64,000 nt of DNA from Mannheimia indoligenes (GCF_036880405.1 NZ_JBAJJM010000005.1:62001-126000); one strand, 5' to 3'. Counted from the stretch's first letter, positions 35,438 to 44,473 are shown. The notes: a model not told the origin generated them from the sequence alone. Made by a program: numbers and translations.

Positions 35438-36547
35438 ATGAATTGGAAAGCATATAAAAAGTCAATTGCTTCGACAACTGTAGCTTTAGTTGCCGGTATT
35501 TTAGTGGGTTGTTCTTCCACACCAAGTAAAAAAAGTGGTTCAACCTCTTATGATGCCGATAAAGCAAAATTTGGGGCGAAATATAACGGTCGTCAGTTTA
35601 TGCCTTATGGTACGCATTTTCAAAGCGGTCGTTTAAGTTTAAATGCTACCCCTGTTAATCAGAACGATTTTTTACAACAGCTTTCTAATGTTCGCACTTA
35701 TAGCAGCTTAGCCAATATCCATTCGTTAGCTTATGGTAAAGTGAGCCGTTGGATTTCATCGGGGGCAAATATTAATGATCTGGCGAAATATGGTATTAGT
35801 ACACGTTTAATGCGTGGCGAAGATGGTTATCAAAATGTATTAATGACAGGTTATTACTCGCCTGTAATTAAAGCTCGTCGCACTCCACAAGGGCAATATC
35901 AGCACCCAATTTATGCAATGCCATCGAATAAGCGTTTTTCTCGAGCTGAAATTTATGCAGGAGCATTGCAAGGTCAAGGCTTAGAATTAGCTTATAGTAA
36001 TTCAATGCTTGATAACTTCCTGTTAGGGGTTCAAGGTAGTGGCTATGTTGATTTTGGCGATGGTCGTTTAAATTATTTCGCTTATGCAGGACAAAATGGG
36101 TTCAAATATGCAAGCGTTGGGCGTTTATTAGTGGAAGATGGCGAAATTCCGAAAGAGAAAATGTCAGTTCAAGCTATTCGTGAGTGGGGAGCTCGTAATC
36201 CTAGCCGCGTTCAGGGCTTGCTAGAGCGTAATCCATCTTATGTATTCTTCCAAAATGATCCTTACGGCAAAGTGAAAGGCTCAGCAGGTGTGCCGTTAGT
36301 GCCATTAGCTTCTGTTGCATCAGATCGCAGCATTGTGCCTTCCGGTAGTGTGTTATTGGTTGAAATGCCACTGATTGATAATAACGGAAATTGGACAGGC
36401 AAACACGAAATGCGTTTAATGGTTGCCCTTGATGTGGGAGGTGCGGTGAAAGGTCATCACTTCGATTTATATCAAGGTATTGGCGATAAAGCAGGACACG
36501 TTGCAGGCTTAATGAAGCACTACGGTCGTGTTTGGGTACTAAACTAA
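35438..36547 (+). CDS. mltA: Membrane-bound lytic murein transglycosylase A
   Basis: This 369-residue lipoprotein (signal peptide ending ILVGC, Cys25) cleaves peptidoglycan glycan strands to 1,6-anhydro products at the inner face of the outer membrane. MltA-type stretches are LMTGYYSPVIKARRTPQGQY, GSGYVDFGDGR and PSYVFFQND; the C-terminal 3D domain has MVALDVGGAVKGHHFDLYQG with the conserved Asp. I choose ATG 35438 because AAGGA lies 7 bases upstream; an ATG at 35423 lacks a site. The size matches E. coli MltA. An exported protein follows 14 bp downstream. Confidence 0.92.
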   Translation: MNWKAYKKSIASTTVALVAGILVGCSSTPSKKSGSTSYDADKAKFGAKYNGRQFMPYGTHFQSGRLSLNATPVNQNDFLQQLSNVRTYSSLANIHSLAYGKVSRWISSGANINDLAKYGISTRLMRGEDGYQNVLMTGYYSPVIKARRTPQGQYQHPIYAMPSNKRFSRAEIYAGALQGQGLELAYSNSMLDNFLLGVQGSGYVDFGDGRLNYFAYAGQNGFKYASVGRLLVEDGEIPKEKMSVQAIREWGARNPSRVQGLLERNPSYVFFQNDPYGKVKGSAGVPLVPLASVASDRSIVPSGSVLLVEMPLIDNNGNWTGKHEMRLMVALDVGGAVKGHHFDLYQGIGDKAGHVAGLMKHYGRVWVLN

Positions 36548-36561
36548 TTTAAGTTGGTAGT

Positions 36562-37017
36562 ATGTTAAAAAAAGCATTAATAGTTCTCTTATTTAGTTCA
36601 TCTTTTGCATTTGCAAATAATTTGGAAAATTCGATCGCTTACAATGAGCCGAAATACAAAATTTCCGAACTGGACGTAAAAATTTTAATTCGTCAGCTAA
36701 ATAATATTGAGCAATGTATTTATCCTGATCTAGCTAAATCTGATTATCAGAAAATTTATGATAATTGGAATGTAGCTGAACATTTAACGATGCAATATTT
36801 TGAGCAAAGGGTGTTAAATGACTTATTGGGGCGAGAAAATTTTCTTACTATGCAAAATGACAAAGCATCAATGGAATATTTTCATCAGCAACATAATAGG
36901 TTCAATCACCAAAAGGCAAATGTAGATCAAGAAAAATGTGATGCTTTTAAACCTACTTATCAAGAAATGCATCAGCGTATGCAAAATGCTTTAGCAGAAC
37001 AGAAGAAAAAGCAATAG
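36562..37017 (+). CDS. Exported hypothetical protein downstream of mltA
   Basis: This 151-residue protein has a clean signal peptide (MLKKALIVLLFSSSFAFA, cleavage after AFA) and a hydrophilic, Gln- and Glu-rich helical mature part with two cysteines (IEQCIYP, EKCDAF). It lacks a lipobox, so it should be periplasmic. It is probably co-transcribed with mltA and ends at a terminator. I recognise no characterised family; it looks like a Pasteurellaceae-specific protein. Confidence 0.7.
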   Translation: MLKKALIVLLFSSSFAFANNLENSIAYNEPKYKISELDVKILIRQLNNIEQCIYPDLAKSDYQKIYDNWNVAEHLTMQYFEQRVLNDLLGRENFLTMQNDKASMEYFHQQHNRFNHQKANVDQEKCDAFKPTYQEMHQRMQNALAEQKKKQ

Positions 37018-37020
37018 CAA

Positions 37021-37048
37021 AAAACTCGCAGTTTTAGCTGCGAGTTTT
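37021..37048. terminator. Bidirectional terminator between the mltA operon and purF
   Basis: A perfect 11-bp stem (AAAACTCGCAG / CTGCGAGTTTT) with loop TTTTAG lies between convergent genes and is followed by TTTCTTTTT. Confidence 0.88.
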
Positions 37049-37052
37049 CTTT

Positions 37053-38570
37053 TTAGCTTTCGTTATGAATTTCTAAGTTTGTGGCTTGCTTTGCCGCTTT
37101 TGCCTTAGCTTTATCATTGCGGGATTTCGCAATGGCATCTAAATAACATTTATCAATATCGCCTGTGATATATTCACCGGTAAAGACCGAATCATCGAAG
37201 TTGTGAATATTTGGATTTTCTATTTGAATTGATTTATAAAGTGCATCTAAATCTTGGAAAATCAGTTTATCTACACCAATCATATCCGCGACTTCTTCTA
37301 CTGAGCGGTCATAAGCAACCAATTCTTCACAGGTCGGCATATCAATACCATAAACATTTGGATAACGAATTTCCGGTGCAGCTGAGGCAAAATAAACACG
37401 TTTTGCACCAGCAGCTCTTGCCATTTCCACAATCTGCTCAGAAGTTGTGCCTCGCACAATAGAATCATCAACTAATAGTACACTTTTGCCTTTAAATTCT
37501 GAGGCAATCGCATTCAGCTTACGGCGAACCGAGCTTTTACGCTGAGCTTGCCCAGGCATAATAAAGGTACGAGCCACATAGCGGTTTTTCACAAAACCTT
37601 GACGATAAGGTTTGTACAATACGTTAGCAATACGCACGGCAATATCGTTTGAGGTTTCCGGAATCGGAATAACGACATCAATATCATCAACAATACGCCC
37701 CCATTCACGTTTGATCTTCTCACCGAGTAATTCGCCCATATGCACACGAGCTGCATAAACAGAAACACCATCAATAACAGAGTCGGGGCGAGCGAAGTAA
37801 ACGTATTCAAAAATACAAGGGTTGAGTTTCGGATTATCCGCACAAATTTGGGAATGTAATTCGCCCTCAAAGGTAATATAGATAGCTTCTCCCGGTAATA
37901 CATCTCGTACAAACTCAAAACCCACCACATCTAGTGCAACACTTTCTGAAGCAAACATATATTCTGTTTTGCCTTCAACTTCACGCTTGCCTAAAACTAG
38001 CGGGCGGATACCGAACGGATCACGAAATGCCACCATACCGTGCCCGATAATCATTGCGATACAAGCATAAGCTCCACGAATGCTATCATTGGTTTTGCGT
38101 ACTGTTTCAAAAATATTCTCCGGGCTTAAATGCCGGGTAGAATACAGATCGAGAAAATAAGCAAAAATATTAAGAAGAGATTCTGAATCTGAATTGGTAT
38201 TAACGTGGCGACGAGCTTCGTTAAATAAACGCTCTTTTAACTCCGCGTTATTCGTTAAGTTACCATTATGTACAAGCGTAATCCCAAACGGTGAATTTAC
38301 ATAGAAAGGTTGAGCCTCTGATACACTTGAACTCCCAGCCGTTGGATAACGAACGTGTCCAATCCCCACATTGCCTTGTAAGCGTAGCATATGTTCTTGC
38401 TGGAACACATCACTCACTAAACCGTTCGCTTTGCGTAAGCGGAAACGATTTTCGTCGTCTATGGTAACGATACCTGCGGCATCTTGTCCTCGGTGTTGTA
38501 ATAATGTTAAGCCATCATAAATCGCCTGATTGACAGGTGAGTTCCCAATAATACCGACAATGCCGCACAT
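37053..38570 (-). CDS. purF: Amidophosphoribosyltransferase
   Basis: This 505-residue enzyme performs the first committed step of purine synthesis: PRPP plus glutamine to 5-phosphoribosylamine. The N-terminal Ntn glutaminase begins MCGIVG, with Cys2 as nucleophile after Met removal. The phosphoribosyltransferase motif is VLLVDDSIVRGTTS (about residues 361-374). The size is normal. It follows cvpA by 14 bp, as in E. coli, and both should be controlled by the PurR box at 39130-39145. Confidence 0.96.
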   Translation of the reverse strand: MCGIVGIIGNSPVNQAIYDGLTLLQHRGQDAAGIVTIDDENRFRLRKANGLVSDVFQQEHMLRLQGNVGIGHVRYPTAGSSSVSEAQPFYVNSPFGITLVHNGNLTNNAELKERLFNEARRHVNTNSDSESLLNIFAYFLDLYSTRHLSPENIFETVRKTNDSIRGAYACIAMIIGHGMVAFRDPFGIRPLVLGKREVEGKTEYMFASESVALDVVGFEFVRDVLPGEAIYITFEGELHSQICADNPKLNPCIFEYVYFARPDSVIDGVSVYAARVHMGELLGEKIKREWGRIVDDIDVVIPIPETSNDIAVRIANVLYKPYRQGFVKNRYVARTFIMPGQAQRKSSVRRKLNAIASEFKGKSVLLVDDSIVRGTTSEQIVEMARAAGAKRVYFASAAPEIRYPNVYGIDMPTCEELVAYDRSVEEVADMIGVDKLIFQDLDALYKSIQIENPNIHNFDDSVFTGEYITGDIDKCYLDAIAKSRNDKAKAKAAKQATNLEIHNES

Positions 38571-38584
38571 ATAGAAAAACCTCT

Positions 38585-39088
38585 TTATTTAGTCGAGTTT
38601 AGAAAAGTAGAATTTGTTTGTAACTGTTCAAAGAACCATTTCACAATAAAGTCAAAATGTGGAATTAATAATGATGATTTCCATAATTCCGTTTGGCTTG
38701 CTTGCGTGAAAGTATCTAAGAAAAATAAAATTGCCGAAACAATTAGAATGCCGCGTAACGCTCCAAAAGCACCGCCTAAAATGCGGTCGGTAATAGACAA
38801 ACCGCTTAAATCAATCACCTTGCCTAATAAACCGTTAATTACGCCACATACAATTAACGTTAAAATAAATAAAATGGCTGCTGCTAAACCATTGCGTAAA
38901 AATTCTGAATTTTGCAGATAAACTGAATTTATCTGAGTAAAATAACCACTTAGATAAGGGTAAAATGAACTTGCTACAAAAAAAGCAATTACCCAACCAA
39001 GGAGCGATAACGCCTCATTCGTAAACCCTCGCCATAAACTTACCAGTACAGAAAACGCAATGATCCCGATAATAATTAAATCAACCAT
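38585..39088 (-). CDS. cvpA: CvpA family membrane protein
   Basis: This 167-residue inner-membrane protein has four predicted spans. The N-terminal VDLIIIGIIAFSVLVSLWRGF and the middle GLSITDRILGGAFGALRG are typical of CvpA, which is required for colicin V production in E. coli and is a general envelope-related protein. It lies directly upstream of purF in the same operon, the conserved gammaproteobacterial arrangement. Confidence 0.92.
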   Translation of the reverse strand: MVDLIIIGIIAFSVLVSLWRGFTNEALSLLGWVIAFFVASSFYPYLSGYFTQINSVYLQNSEFLRNGLAAAILFILTLIVCGVINGLLGKVIDLSGLSITDRILGGAFGALRGILIVSAILFFLDTFTQASQTELWKSSLLIPHFDFIVKWFFEQLQTNSTFLNSTK

Positions 39089-39129
39089 AAAAACCCTTAA
39101 AAGCTTAAAGCTCTCCTATTTTACAAAAA

Positions 39130-39145
39130 AAGAAAACGTTTGCGT
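39130..39145 (-). promoter_or_regulatory. PurR operator upstream of cvpA-purF
   Basis: AAGAAAACGTTTGCGT fits the reverse form of the PurR consensus (ANGNAANCGNTTGCNT) at every fixed position. It lies 42 bp before the cvpA start, in promoter position, as in E. coli. Confidence 0.82.
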
Positions 39146-39235
39146 AGCCCTATTTTGCTAAAAATTACTCATCTACACAAATTAACAAGCGGTAAGATTT
39201 TTTGAAAATTTTGCAGATTGCAAATTTTTCGTAAC

Positions 39236-39294
39236 AAACGCTTTGCGTTTGAACGTTGGCTTTGCCAACGGCTCCGAAGGAGCGAGCGTAGCGA
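39236..39294. repeat. Triloop hairpin array, third locus
   Basis: Consecutive perfect hairpins with 3-nt loops: AAACGC-TTT-GCGTTT (39236-39250), CGTTGGC-TTT-GCCAACG (39254-39270) and GCTCC-GAA-GGAGC (39271-39283), then the near-palindrome GAGCGTAGCGAG. The stems differ from the two arrays near allD, but the design (short perfect stem, 3-nt loop, several in a row) is the same. It lies downstream of rnhA. Confidence 0.7.
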
Positions 39295-39320
39295 GTAAAT
39301 ATAACCGCTTGTAAAAATAC

Positions 39321-39785
39321 TTATTCTACAACATAGCCGACATCATCTAAAGTCGGATTGTTTGCCCCATTTTTTGCCAGCTCATCACAAATTTCATTTT
39401 CACGATGACCTGAATGCCCCTTCACCCACGCCCACTCAATTTGATGGTGTTGAATTTCTTTATCTAATGCAATCCACAAATCTTTATTTTTAACGGGTTT
39501 CTTATCACTGGTTTTCCAGTCGTTTTTCTTCCAGTTAAAAATCCATTTCTGAATGCCGTTTTTCATATATTGGCTATCGCTATTCAATTGGACTTTGCAA
39601 GGCTCTTTTAGCATTGACAATGCTTCAATCACTGCACGCAATTCCATTCGGTTATTGGTGGTTTGAAAATAACCTTTGCTGACAGTTTTCTCGTGCCCAT
39701 TATAGCGAAGCAGAATGCCAATTCCCCCTTTGCCGGGGTTCCCCAAACACGAACCATCTGTAAAAATTTCAACTAATTTCATCAT
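39321..39785 (-). CDS. rnhA: Ribonuclease HI
   Basis: This ~154-residue enzyme cuts RNA in RNA:DNA hybrids. The acidic catalytic residues are present: Asp in FTDGSCLGNPG, Glu in NNRMELRAV, Asp in NSDSQYMKNG and the late Asp in CDELAKNGA; the His-bearing stretch VKGHSGHRENE is also present. It aligns with E. coli RNase HI over its length. I start at ATG 39785; the next ATG (39782) is equally possible, while a GTG at 39791 lacks support. It is transcribed on its own. Confidence 0.95.
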   Translation of the reverse strand: MMKLVEIFTDGSCLGNPGKGGIGILLRYNGHEKTVSKGYFQTTNNRMELRAVIEALSMLKEPCKVQLNSDSQYMKNGIQKWIFNWKKNDWKTSDKKPVKNKDLWIALDKEIQHHQIEWAWVKGHSGHRENEICDELAKNGANNPTLDDVGYVVE

Positions 39786-39804
39786 ATTCACTTTACAAAC
39801 AAAA

Positions 39805-39828
39805 GCCCCAAAGCATTAACTTTGGGGC
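39805..39828 (-). terminator. Terminator after argG
   Basis: Stem GCCCCAAAG / CTTTGGGGC with loop CATTAA; on the minus strand TTTTGTTTG follows. It separates argG from rnhA. Confidence 0.85.
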
Positions 39829-39873
39829 AGCTTTTGTTAGATTCTAAAAGTTATCAGAATTTGGATCAACTTA

Positions 39874-41205
39874 TTATTTTTTGCCTAGTTGCGGAATCAC
39901 ACTGTTGTTCGCTGATAATAAGCCTGCATCGGTGTAAACCGCTAATTTACCGCGAGTGTCTACAATGTCTAAGTTACGCATTGTTAATTGACCGATACGA
40001 TCCGCCGGTGTGAACGGTGCATCTTCCACTTTTTCCATACTTAAACGTTCTGCTTCGTAGGTTAAGTTTGGTGATTCTGTGTTTAGAATCGTGAAGTCGT
40101 TACCACGACGTAGCTCAAGCGTTACTGTACCGGTAATCGCTTTCGCTACCCAACGTTGAGCCGTTTCACGTAGCATTAACGCTTGTGGATCAAACCAACG
40201 ACCTTGATATAATAAACGACCTAAGCGTAAACCGTTAATGCGGTATTGTTCAATCGTATCTTCGTTGTGAATACCCGTAACTAAACGCTCGTAGGCAATG
40301 TGTAATAACGCCATTCCCGGAGCTTCGTAAATACCACGAGATTTCGCTTCGATGATACGGTTTTCGATTTGGTCTGACATTCCTAAACCGTGGCGACCAC
40401 CAATGCGGTTCGCTTCCATAATTAATTCCACCGCATCATCAATACGTTTACCGTTTAATGCAACAGGCACACCTTCTTCAAAGGTTACTGAAACGGTTTC
40501 CGGTTTGATTTCAACCGATTCGTCCCAAAACGCCACGCCCATAATCGGTTTTACAATCTTCATACCTGTGCTTAATTCTTCCAGATCTTTCGCTTCGTGG
40601 GTTGCACCTAGCATATTTGAGTCGGTTGAGTAGGCTTTTTCAACTGACATTTTGTAATCAAAACCGTTTTCGATTAAGAATTTTGACATCTCTAAACGAC
40701 CGCCAAGCTCATCAATGAAAAGTTGATCTAACCACGGTTTATAGATTTTTAATTTTGGGTTAGTTAATAAGCCATAGCGGTAGAAACGCTCAATATCATT
40801 ACCTTTAAAAGTTGAACCATCGCCCCAAATGTTTACATCATCTTCTTTCATTGCGGCTACAAGCATTGTACCGGTTACCGCACGACCTAGAGGTGTAGTA
40901 TTGAAATAAGGAATACCGCCTGTTGAAATATGGAACGCACCGCATTGAATTGCCGCAATCCCCTCGTGGGCTAATTGCTGACGGCAGTCGATTAAACGAG
41001 CATTCTCCGCACCATATTCCATTGCTTTTTTCGGAATTGCGTTGTAATCATCTTCATCCGGCTGACCTAAATTTGCGGTATAGGCATAAGGCACTGCCCC
41101 TTTTTTACGCATCCATAAAAGTGCTGCTGAGGTATCTAAACCGCCTGAAAATGCGATACCGACTTTCTGACCTAAAGGTAAAGCTTCTAAAATTGTTGCT
41201 GACAT
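39874..41205 (-). CDS. argG: Argininosuccinate synthase
   Basis: This 443-residue ATP-dependent ligase joins citrulline and aspartate. It belongs to the longer ArgG type found in E. coli. The PP-loop ATP site is VGIAFSGGLDTSAAL near the N-terminus; GDGSTFKGNDIERFYRYG and DSNMLGATHEAKDLE are also characteristic. I start at MSATILEALP (AGGAA before the ATG), not at the longer frame. A PurR-like operator sits 39 bp upstream. No other arginine genes are in the window, although an ArgO/LysE-type exporter lies at 55487. Confidence 0.95.
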   Translation of the reverse strand: MSATILEALPLGQKVGIAFSGGLDTSAALLWMRKKGAVPYAYTANLGQPDEDDYNAIPKKAMEYGAENARLIDCRQQLAHEGIAAIQCGAFHISTGGIPYFNTTPLGRAVTGTMLVAAMKEDDVNIWGDGSTFKGNDIERFYRYGLLTNPKLKIYKPWLDQLFIDELGGRLEMSKFLIENGFDYKMSVEKAYSTDSNMLGATHEAKDLEELSTGMKIVKPIMGVAFWDESVEIKPETVSVTFEEGVPVALNGKRIDDAVELIMEANRIGGRHGLGMSDQIENRIIEAKSRGIYEAPGMALLHIAYERLVTGIHNEDTIEQYRINGLRLGRLLYQGRWFDPQALMLRETAQRWVAKAITGTVTLELRRGNDFTILNTESPNLTYEAERLSMEKVEDAPFTPADRIGQLTMRNLDIVDTRGKLAVYTDAGLLSANNSVIPQLGKK

Positions 41206-41243
41206 ACGAATTCCTATAAATTTTGAAAGTAAAAAACAATTAA

Positions 41244-41259
41244 ACGCAAACGCTTGCGT
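41244..41259 (-). promoter_or_regulatory. PurR-like operator upstream of argG
   Basis: ACGCAAACGCTTGCGT fits the PurR consensus (ANGCAANCGNTTNCNT) at every fixed position and is nearly a perfect palindrome. It lies 39 bp before the argG start and 147 bp before the divergent glycosyltransferase. Another LacI-family regulator with a central CG is the alternative. Confidence 0.6.
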
Positions 41260-41406
41260 ATGCATTCAAGGAAAATATTCTAGCTGAAAAGCGTTAAAAA
41301 TTCATCTAAAATTTACTGACCCGAATTGCAAAGTTTTCGGTAGAATTTGACCGCTTACCCAAATACTTTAAATGAGCTAGATGTAAATTTTAAATAGAGA
41401 TATACA

Positions 41407-42435
41407 ATGAAAAAACTACTTGTGATCCGAAATGATAAAATCGGCGATTTTATGGTCTGCTTTCCCGCTTTTGCGATGTTGAAGCAATCATTACCCGAGG
41501 TGGAAATTACCGCACTTGTGCCAAGCTATACCGCTCCACTTGCAGAACTTTGCCCTTCTATTGATAAGGTCATTATTGATACGCCAAACAAGAAAGATAA
41601 AAATGAGTTTAACCGTATTTTACAAGCGGTTAAAAATGAACAATTTGATGCGGTAATTTGTTTTGTATCGGATTGGTACAATGCAAAGCTAACTTGGAAA
41701 AGCGGTATTAAATATCGCCTAGCTCCGGCAACAAAGTTATTTCAATTTCTCTATAACCATCGTTTAACCCAACGTCGCTCTCAATCGGCAAAAGCAGAAT
41801 CGGAATATAATTTGGATTTAGCCCGTGCGTTTTTAGTCAAACATCACGTTAAAATTGTAGAGCCTAGCACACCTTATTTAGCGTTTGATGAGAAAACTGT
41901 CCAAATACAAAAAGCAAAATTATGTGAGCTGCTGAATATTACTCCCGATAAAAAGTGGCTGTTTGTGCATAGTTCAACAGGTGGTTCTGCGAATAATTTA
42001 TCTCTTGAGCAATATGCGGATTTGATTCAAGGCATTGTGGCAGAATTTGACTGTTATGTGATTTTGACGGCAGGAAAAGACGAAAGTGAAAAAGCAAACG
42101 CCTTAGCTGAAAAAGTAAATCATAAAAATGTAGTAGTGTATGACAAAAACGAAGGGCTGCAAGATTTTTCACGCTCGCTTGCCTGTGCTGATTTGTTTAT
42201 CGCCGGCTCAACCGGTCCATTACATATTAGCGGAGCATTGAATATTCCAACGATTGGATTTTATCCAAGCCGGCTTTCTGCGATTCCTCGCCGTTGGAAA
42301 CCGATTAATGATGCCGATAAACATATTGCATTCTGCCCGCCATCTGACAAAGCATCACAGATGAATTTAACCTTAATATCAATTTCTAATTCATTAGAAA
42401 CTATTATTCCGTTTATCAGGAAAATCTGGGTATAA
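41407..42435 (+). CDS. Glycosyltransferase family 9 (heptosyltransferase-like)
   Basis: This 342-residue GT-B enzyme starts LLVIRNDKIGDFMVCFPAF, the usual GT9 N-terminus, and has the nucleotide-sugar site FIAGSTGPLHISGALNIPTIG (about residues 262-282). The family adds heptoses or related sugars to the inner core of lipooligosaccharide at the cytoplasmic membrane. Its neighbour on the other strand is an LgtF-like glucosyltransferase, supporting a role in LOS core assembly. I cannot tell which linkage it makes. Confidence 0.85.
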   Translation: MKKLLVIRNDKIGDFMVCFPAFAMLKQSLPEVEITALVPSYTAPLAELCPSIDKVIIDTPNKKDKNEFNRILQAVKNEQFDAVICFVSDWYNAKLTWKSGIKYRLAPATKLFQFLYNHRLTQRRSQSAKAESEYNLDLARAFLVKHHVKIVEPSTPYLAFDEKTVQIQKAKLCELLNITPDKKWLFVHSSTGGSANNLSLEQYADLIQGIVAEFDCYVILTAGKDESEKANALAEKVNHKNVVVYDKNEGLQDFSRSLACADLFIAGSTGPLHISGALNIPTIGFYPSRLSAIPRRWKPINDADKHIAFCPPSDKASQMNLTLISISNSLETIIPFIRKIWV

Positions 42436-42442
42436 ATAAATC

Positions 42443-42469
42443 CCCTCTTTAATTCTTCGCTAAAGAGGG
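42443..42469. terminator. Bidirectional terminator between two LOS genes
   Basis: A perfect 9-bp stem (CCCTCTTTA / TAAAGAGGG) with loop ATTCTTCGC lies between convergent genes. Confidence 0.7.
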
Positions 42470-42488
42470 ACATTTCTTAAAAATCAAC

Positions 42489-43247
42489 TTATTTTCTTGT
42501 GCGATTCCATAAATCCGCATATTTTACAAAGGTAGAATGTGCGGAAAGTACGGCTAATAAAAAGCCCTGTTTTCCATCTAAAAAACCGGCTTTTAAGAAA
42601 TACATTTTTACAAAACAGCCAATAGCGTGTGTTACGCCATCAAACAATGAAGCGGTTTTTCCTGCGTTCGCTCGCTGAATTGCCCACGCTTTAGCATAAC
42701 TTGCAGATTTTACTAAATAGTGATGAATATCTTTGTAGGTAAAATGCAATAAATCGCCTTGTAGCTTCTTGACGATTGCTTCTTTTGGATAATGGACTTT
42801 TTCGTGAACTAATTCATCACCATACTTTGCAAAATCTGTTCTATATAACCTCACCACATAATCCGGATACCAGCCTGAATGGCGAATTTGCTTGCCAAAT
42901 ACTTCGCTTAGGCGGCTGATTTTATAAACGGCATTTTTTTCGTCTTTTTTGACCGCTTGTAAAATTGAGTGTTTTAGTTCTTCGGTTACTCGCTCATCTG
43001 CATCAAGCCAAAGTACATAATCGCTTGTTACATATTGTTGAGCAAGCTGGCGTTGTTTGCCAAAACCTTGCCAATCAGTATTGGTGTAAAATTTGGCGTG
43101 ATACTCTGCGGCAATTTGTGGTGTTTCATCTGTACTGCCGCTATCTAAAATTATAATTTCATCAACCCAGCCTTTCACTGTTTCTAAACAGGCTGCTAAA
43201 TCTTGGGCTTCGTTTTTTACAATCATTGCAACACTTAATGTTGGCAT
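42489..43247 (-). CDS. lgtF: Glycosyltransferase family 2, LgtF/WaaE-like
   Basis: This 252-residue GT-A enzyme has SVAMIVKNEAQDLAACLETV at the N-terminus, IILDSGSTDETPQIA, a DADERV metal-binding motif (LWLDADERV) and HSGWYPDYVVRLYR. This is the pattern of Haemophilus LgtF and Klebsiella WaaE, which add beta-1,4-glucose to the first core heptose. An AAGGA-type site precedes the ATG. The general GT2 call is certain; the exact acceptor is inferred from family and from the GT9 neighbour. Confidence 0.75.
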   Translation of the reverse strand: MPTLSVAMIVKNEAQDLAACLETVKGWVDEIIILDSGSTDETPQIAAEYHAKFYTNTDWQGFGKQRQLAQQYVTSDYVLWLDADERVTEELKHSILQAVKKDEKNAVYKISRLSEVFGKQIRHSGWYPDYVVRLYRTDFAKYGDELVHEKVHYPKEAIVKKLQGDLLHFTYKDIHHYLVKSASYAKAWAIQRANAGKTASLFDGVTHAIGCFVKMYFLKAGFLDGKQGFLLAVLSAHSTFVKYADLWNRTRK

Positions 43248-43361
43248 AGTCTGTCCTTTTTCTTACTTTCTGCAATTCATTCATTTTACTTTAAAAATGA
43301 GTGTTTTTGTGCTATTTTCTACGCCGAATTTTATTTTACAAACAAATGAACGGATACAAGA

Positions 43362-43676
43362 ATGTCAATTAAATTAACAACCAAACAAAAGCAATATTTA
43401 AAAGGTTTAGCACACCATTTAAGCCCTGTTGTAATGCTAGGCGGTAACGGCTTAACCGAAGGTGTTTTAGCTGAAATCGACAACGCATTAAACCACCACG
43501 AGCTGATTAAAGTGAAAGTGGCAGGTGCAGATCGTGAAACGAAGCAACTGATCATTGATGCGATTTTGCGTGAAACTAAGGCATCTGAAGTACAAACCAT
43601 CGGGCATATTTTGGTTCTTTACCGCCAAAGTGAAGAGAAAAAAATCACTTTACCGAAAGCCACTAAAGCTATCTAA
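43362..43676 (+). CDS. yhbY: Ribosome-associated RNA-binding protein YhbY (CRM domain)
   Basis: This 104-residue single CRM-domain protein has LTTKQKQYLKGLAHHLSPVV, the GGNGLTEGV loop with the conserved basic/Gly pattern, and HELIKVKVAG. YhbY binds pre-50S ribosomal particles. It matches E. coli YhbY in length and along its whole sequence. It is a single-gene unit with a terminator made from uptake words. Confidence 0.93.
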   Translation: MSIKLTTKQKQYLKGLAHHLSPVVMLGGNGLTEGVLAEIDNALNHHELIKVKVAGADRETKQLIIDAILRETKASEVQTIGHILVLYRQSEEKKITLPKATKAI

Positions 43677-43700
43677 ATTTGCAAAATTTTTCACAAATAT

Positions 43701-43730
43701 AACCGCTTGTATTTTTCAAGCGGTTTTTTA
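43701..43730 (+). terminator. Terminator after yhbY built from paired uptake cores
   Basis: Stem AACCGCTTG / CAAGCGGTT with loop TATTTTT is followed by TTTTT. Both arms are DNA-uptake cores in opposite orientation. Confidence 0.85.
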
Positions 43731-43741
43731 ACAGAATATCT

Positions 43742-44473
43742 ATGTTTAAAAAATTCTCTCTTTATACGCTGGCGATGCTGTTGATCCCTGTTGTTACTTG
43801 GCTGGCAAACTGGCAATGGTCTTTGGCTATTCAATACCCTGAATATGGTTTTGACTACTTTTTATTTTTAATCACTGAAACAGGTTCTGTGCCTTATGCC
43901 ATCGCTACTTGCGTGATTTTTACCTTATTATTAGCTTGGGTTGTGAGAAAGCGTTATTCGTTGTTTTTTGTGATTGCGGTTTGTGTTGCCTCAATGGTAG
44001 CAACCCAAGGTCTCAAGACTGCGATGAAATCAACCTTCCAAGAACCTAGACCCTTTGTTTCTGCACTGTTTGAAGACAAATCTGTTGATTTCTACAAATT
44101 AACACGCGAGCAACGAGGCTTAGCGGTTACTGAAAAAATCGGTCCGCAACAAAATTTTGTAACAGCTCATCAAGCGAAAGAAGTTGGCTACTCTTTTCCG
44201 TCTGGTCATACGATCTTTGCGGTTTCTTGGCTGCTCTTAGTAGTCGGATTCTGCCTCAATATGCGTGGACAAGCGGTCGTTTTTGCTCATATTTTTGCAA
44301 TTATTTGGGCTGCATTAATGTTAATTAGTCGTTTAAGATTAGGTATGCACTACCCGATTGATTTATTTATTAGTAGCTTACTCGCATTTTTAACAAACTT
44401 AGCACTTTTTGTGTGGTTTGTGCCTTGGTTGCAAAAGACAAATCCATTTAACTTATTTCATAAGAGAGCATAA
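43742..44473 (+). CDS. pgpB: Phosphatidylglycerophosphatase B (PAP2 family)
   Basis: This 243-residue membrane phosphatase has about six spans and the three PAP2 motifs: KSTFQEPRP, YSFPSGHTIFA and SRLRLGMHYPIDL, with catalytic His in the second and third. PgpB removes phosphate from phosphatidylglycerophosphate and undecaprenyl pyrophosphate. The stop lies 2 bp before the nagK start, so the two are co-transcribed. Confidence 0.9.
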   Translation: MFKKFSLYTLAMLLIPVVTWLANWQWSLAIQYPEYGFDYFLFLITETGSVPYAIATCVIFTLLLAWVVRKRYSLFFVIAVCVASMVATQGLKTAMKSTFQEPRPFVSALFEDKSVDFYKLTREQRGLAVTEKIGPQQNFVTAHQAKEVGYSFPSGHTIFAVSWLLLVVGFCLNMRGQAVVFAHIFAIIWAALMLISRLRLGMHYPIDLFISSLLAFLTNLALFVWFVPWLQKTNPFNLFHKRA

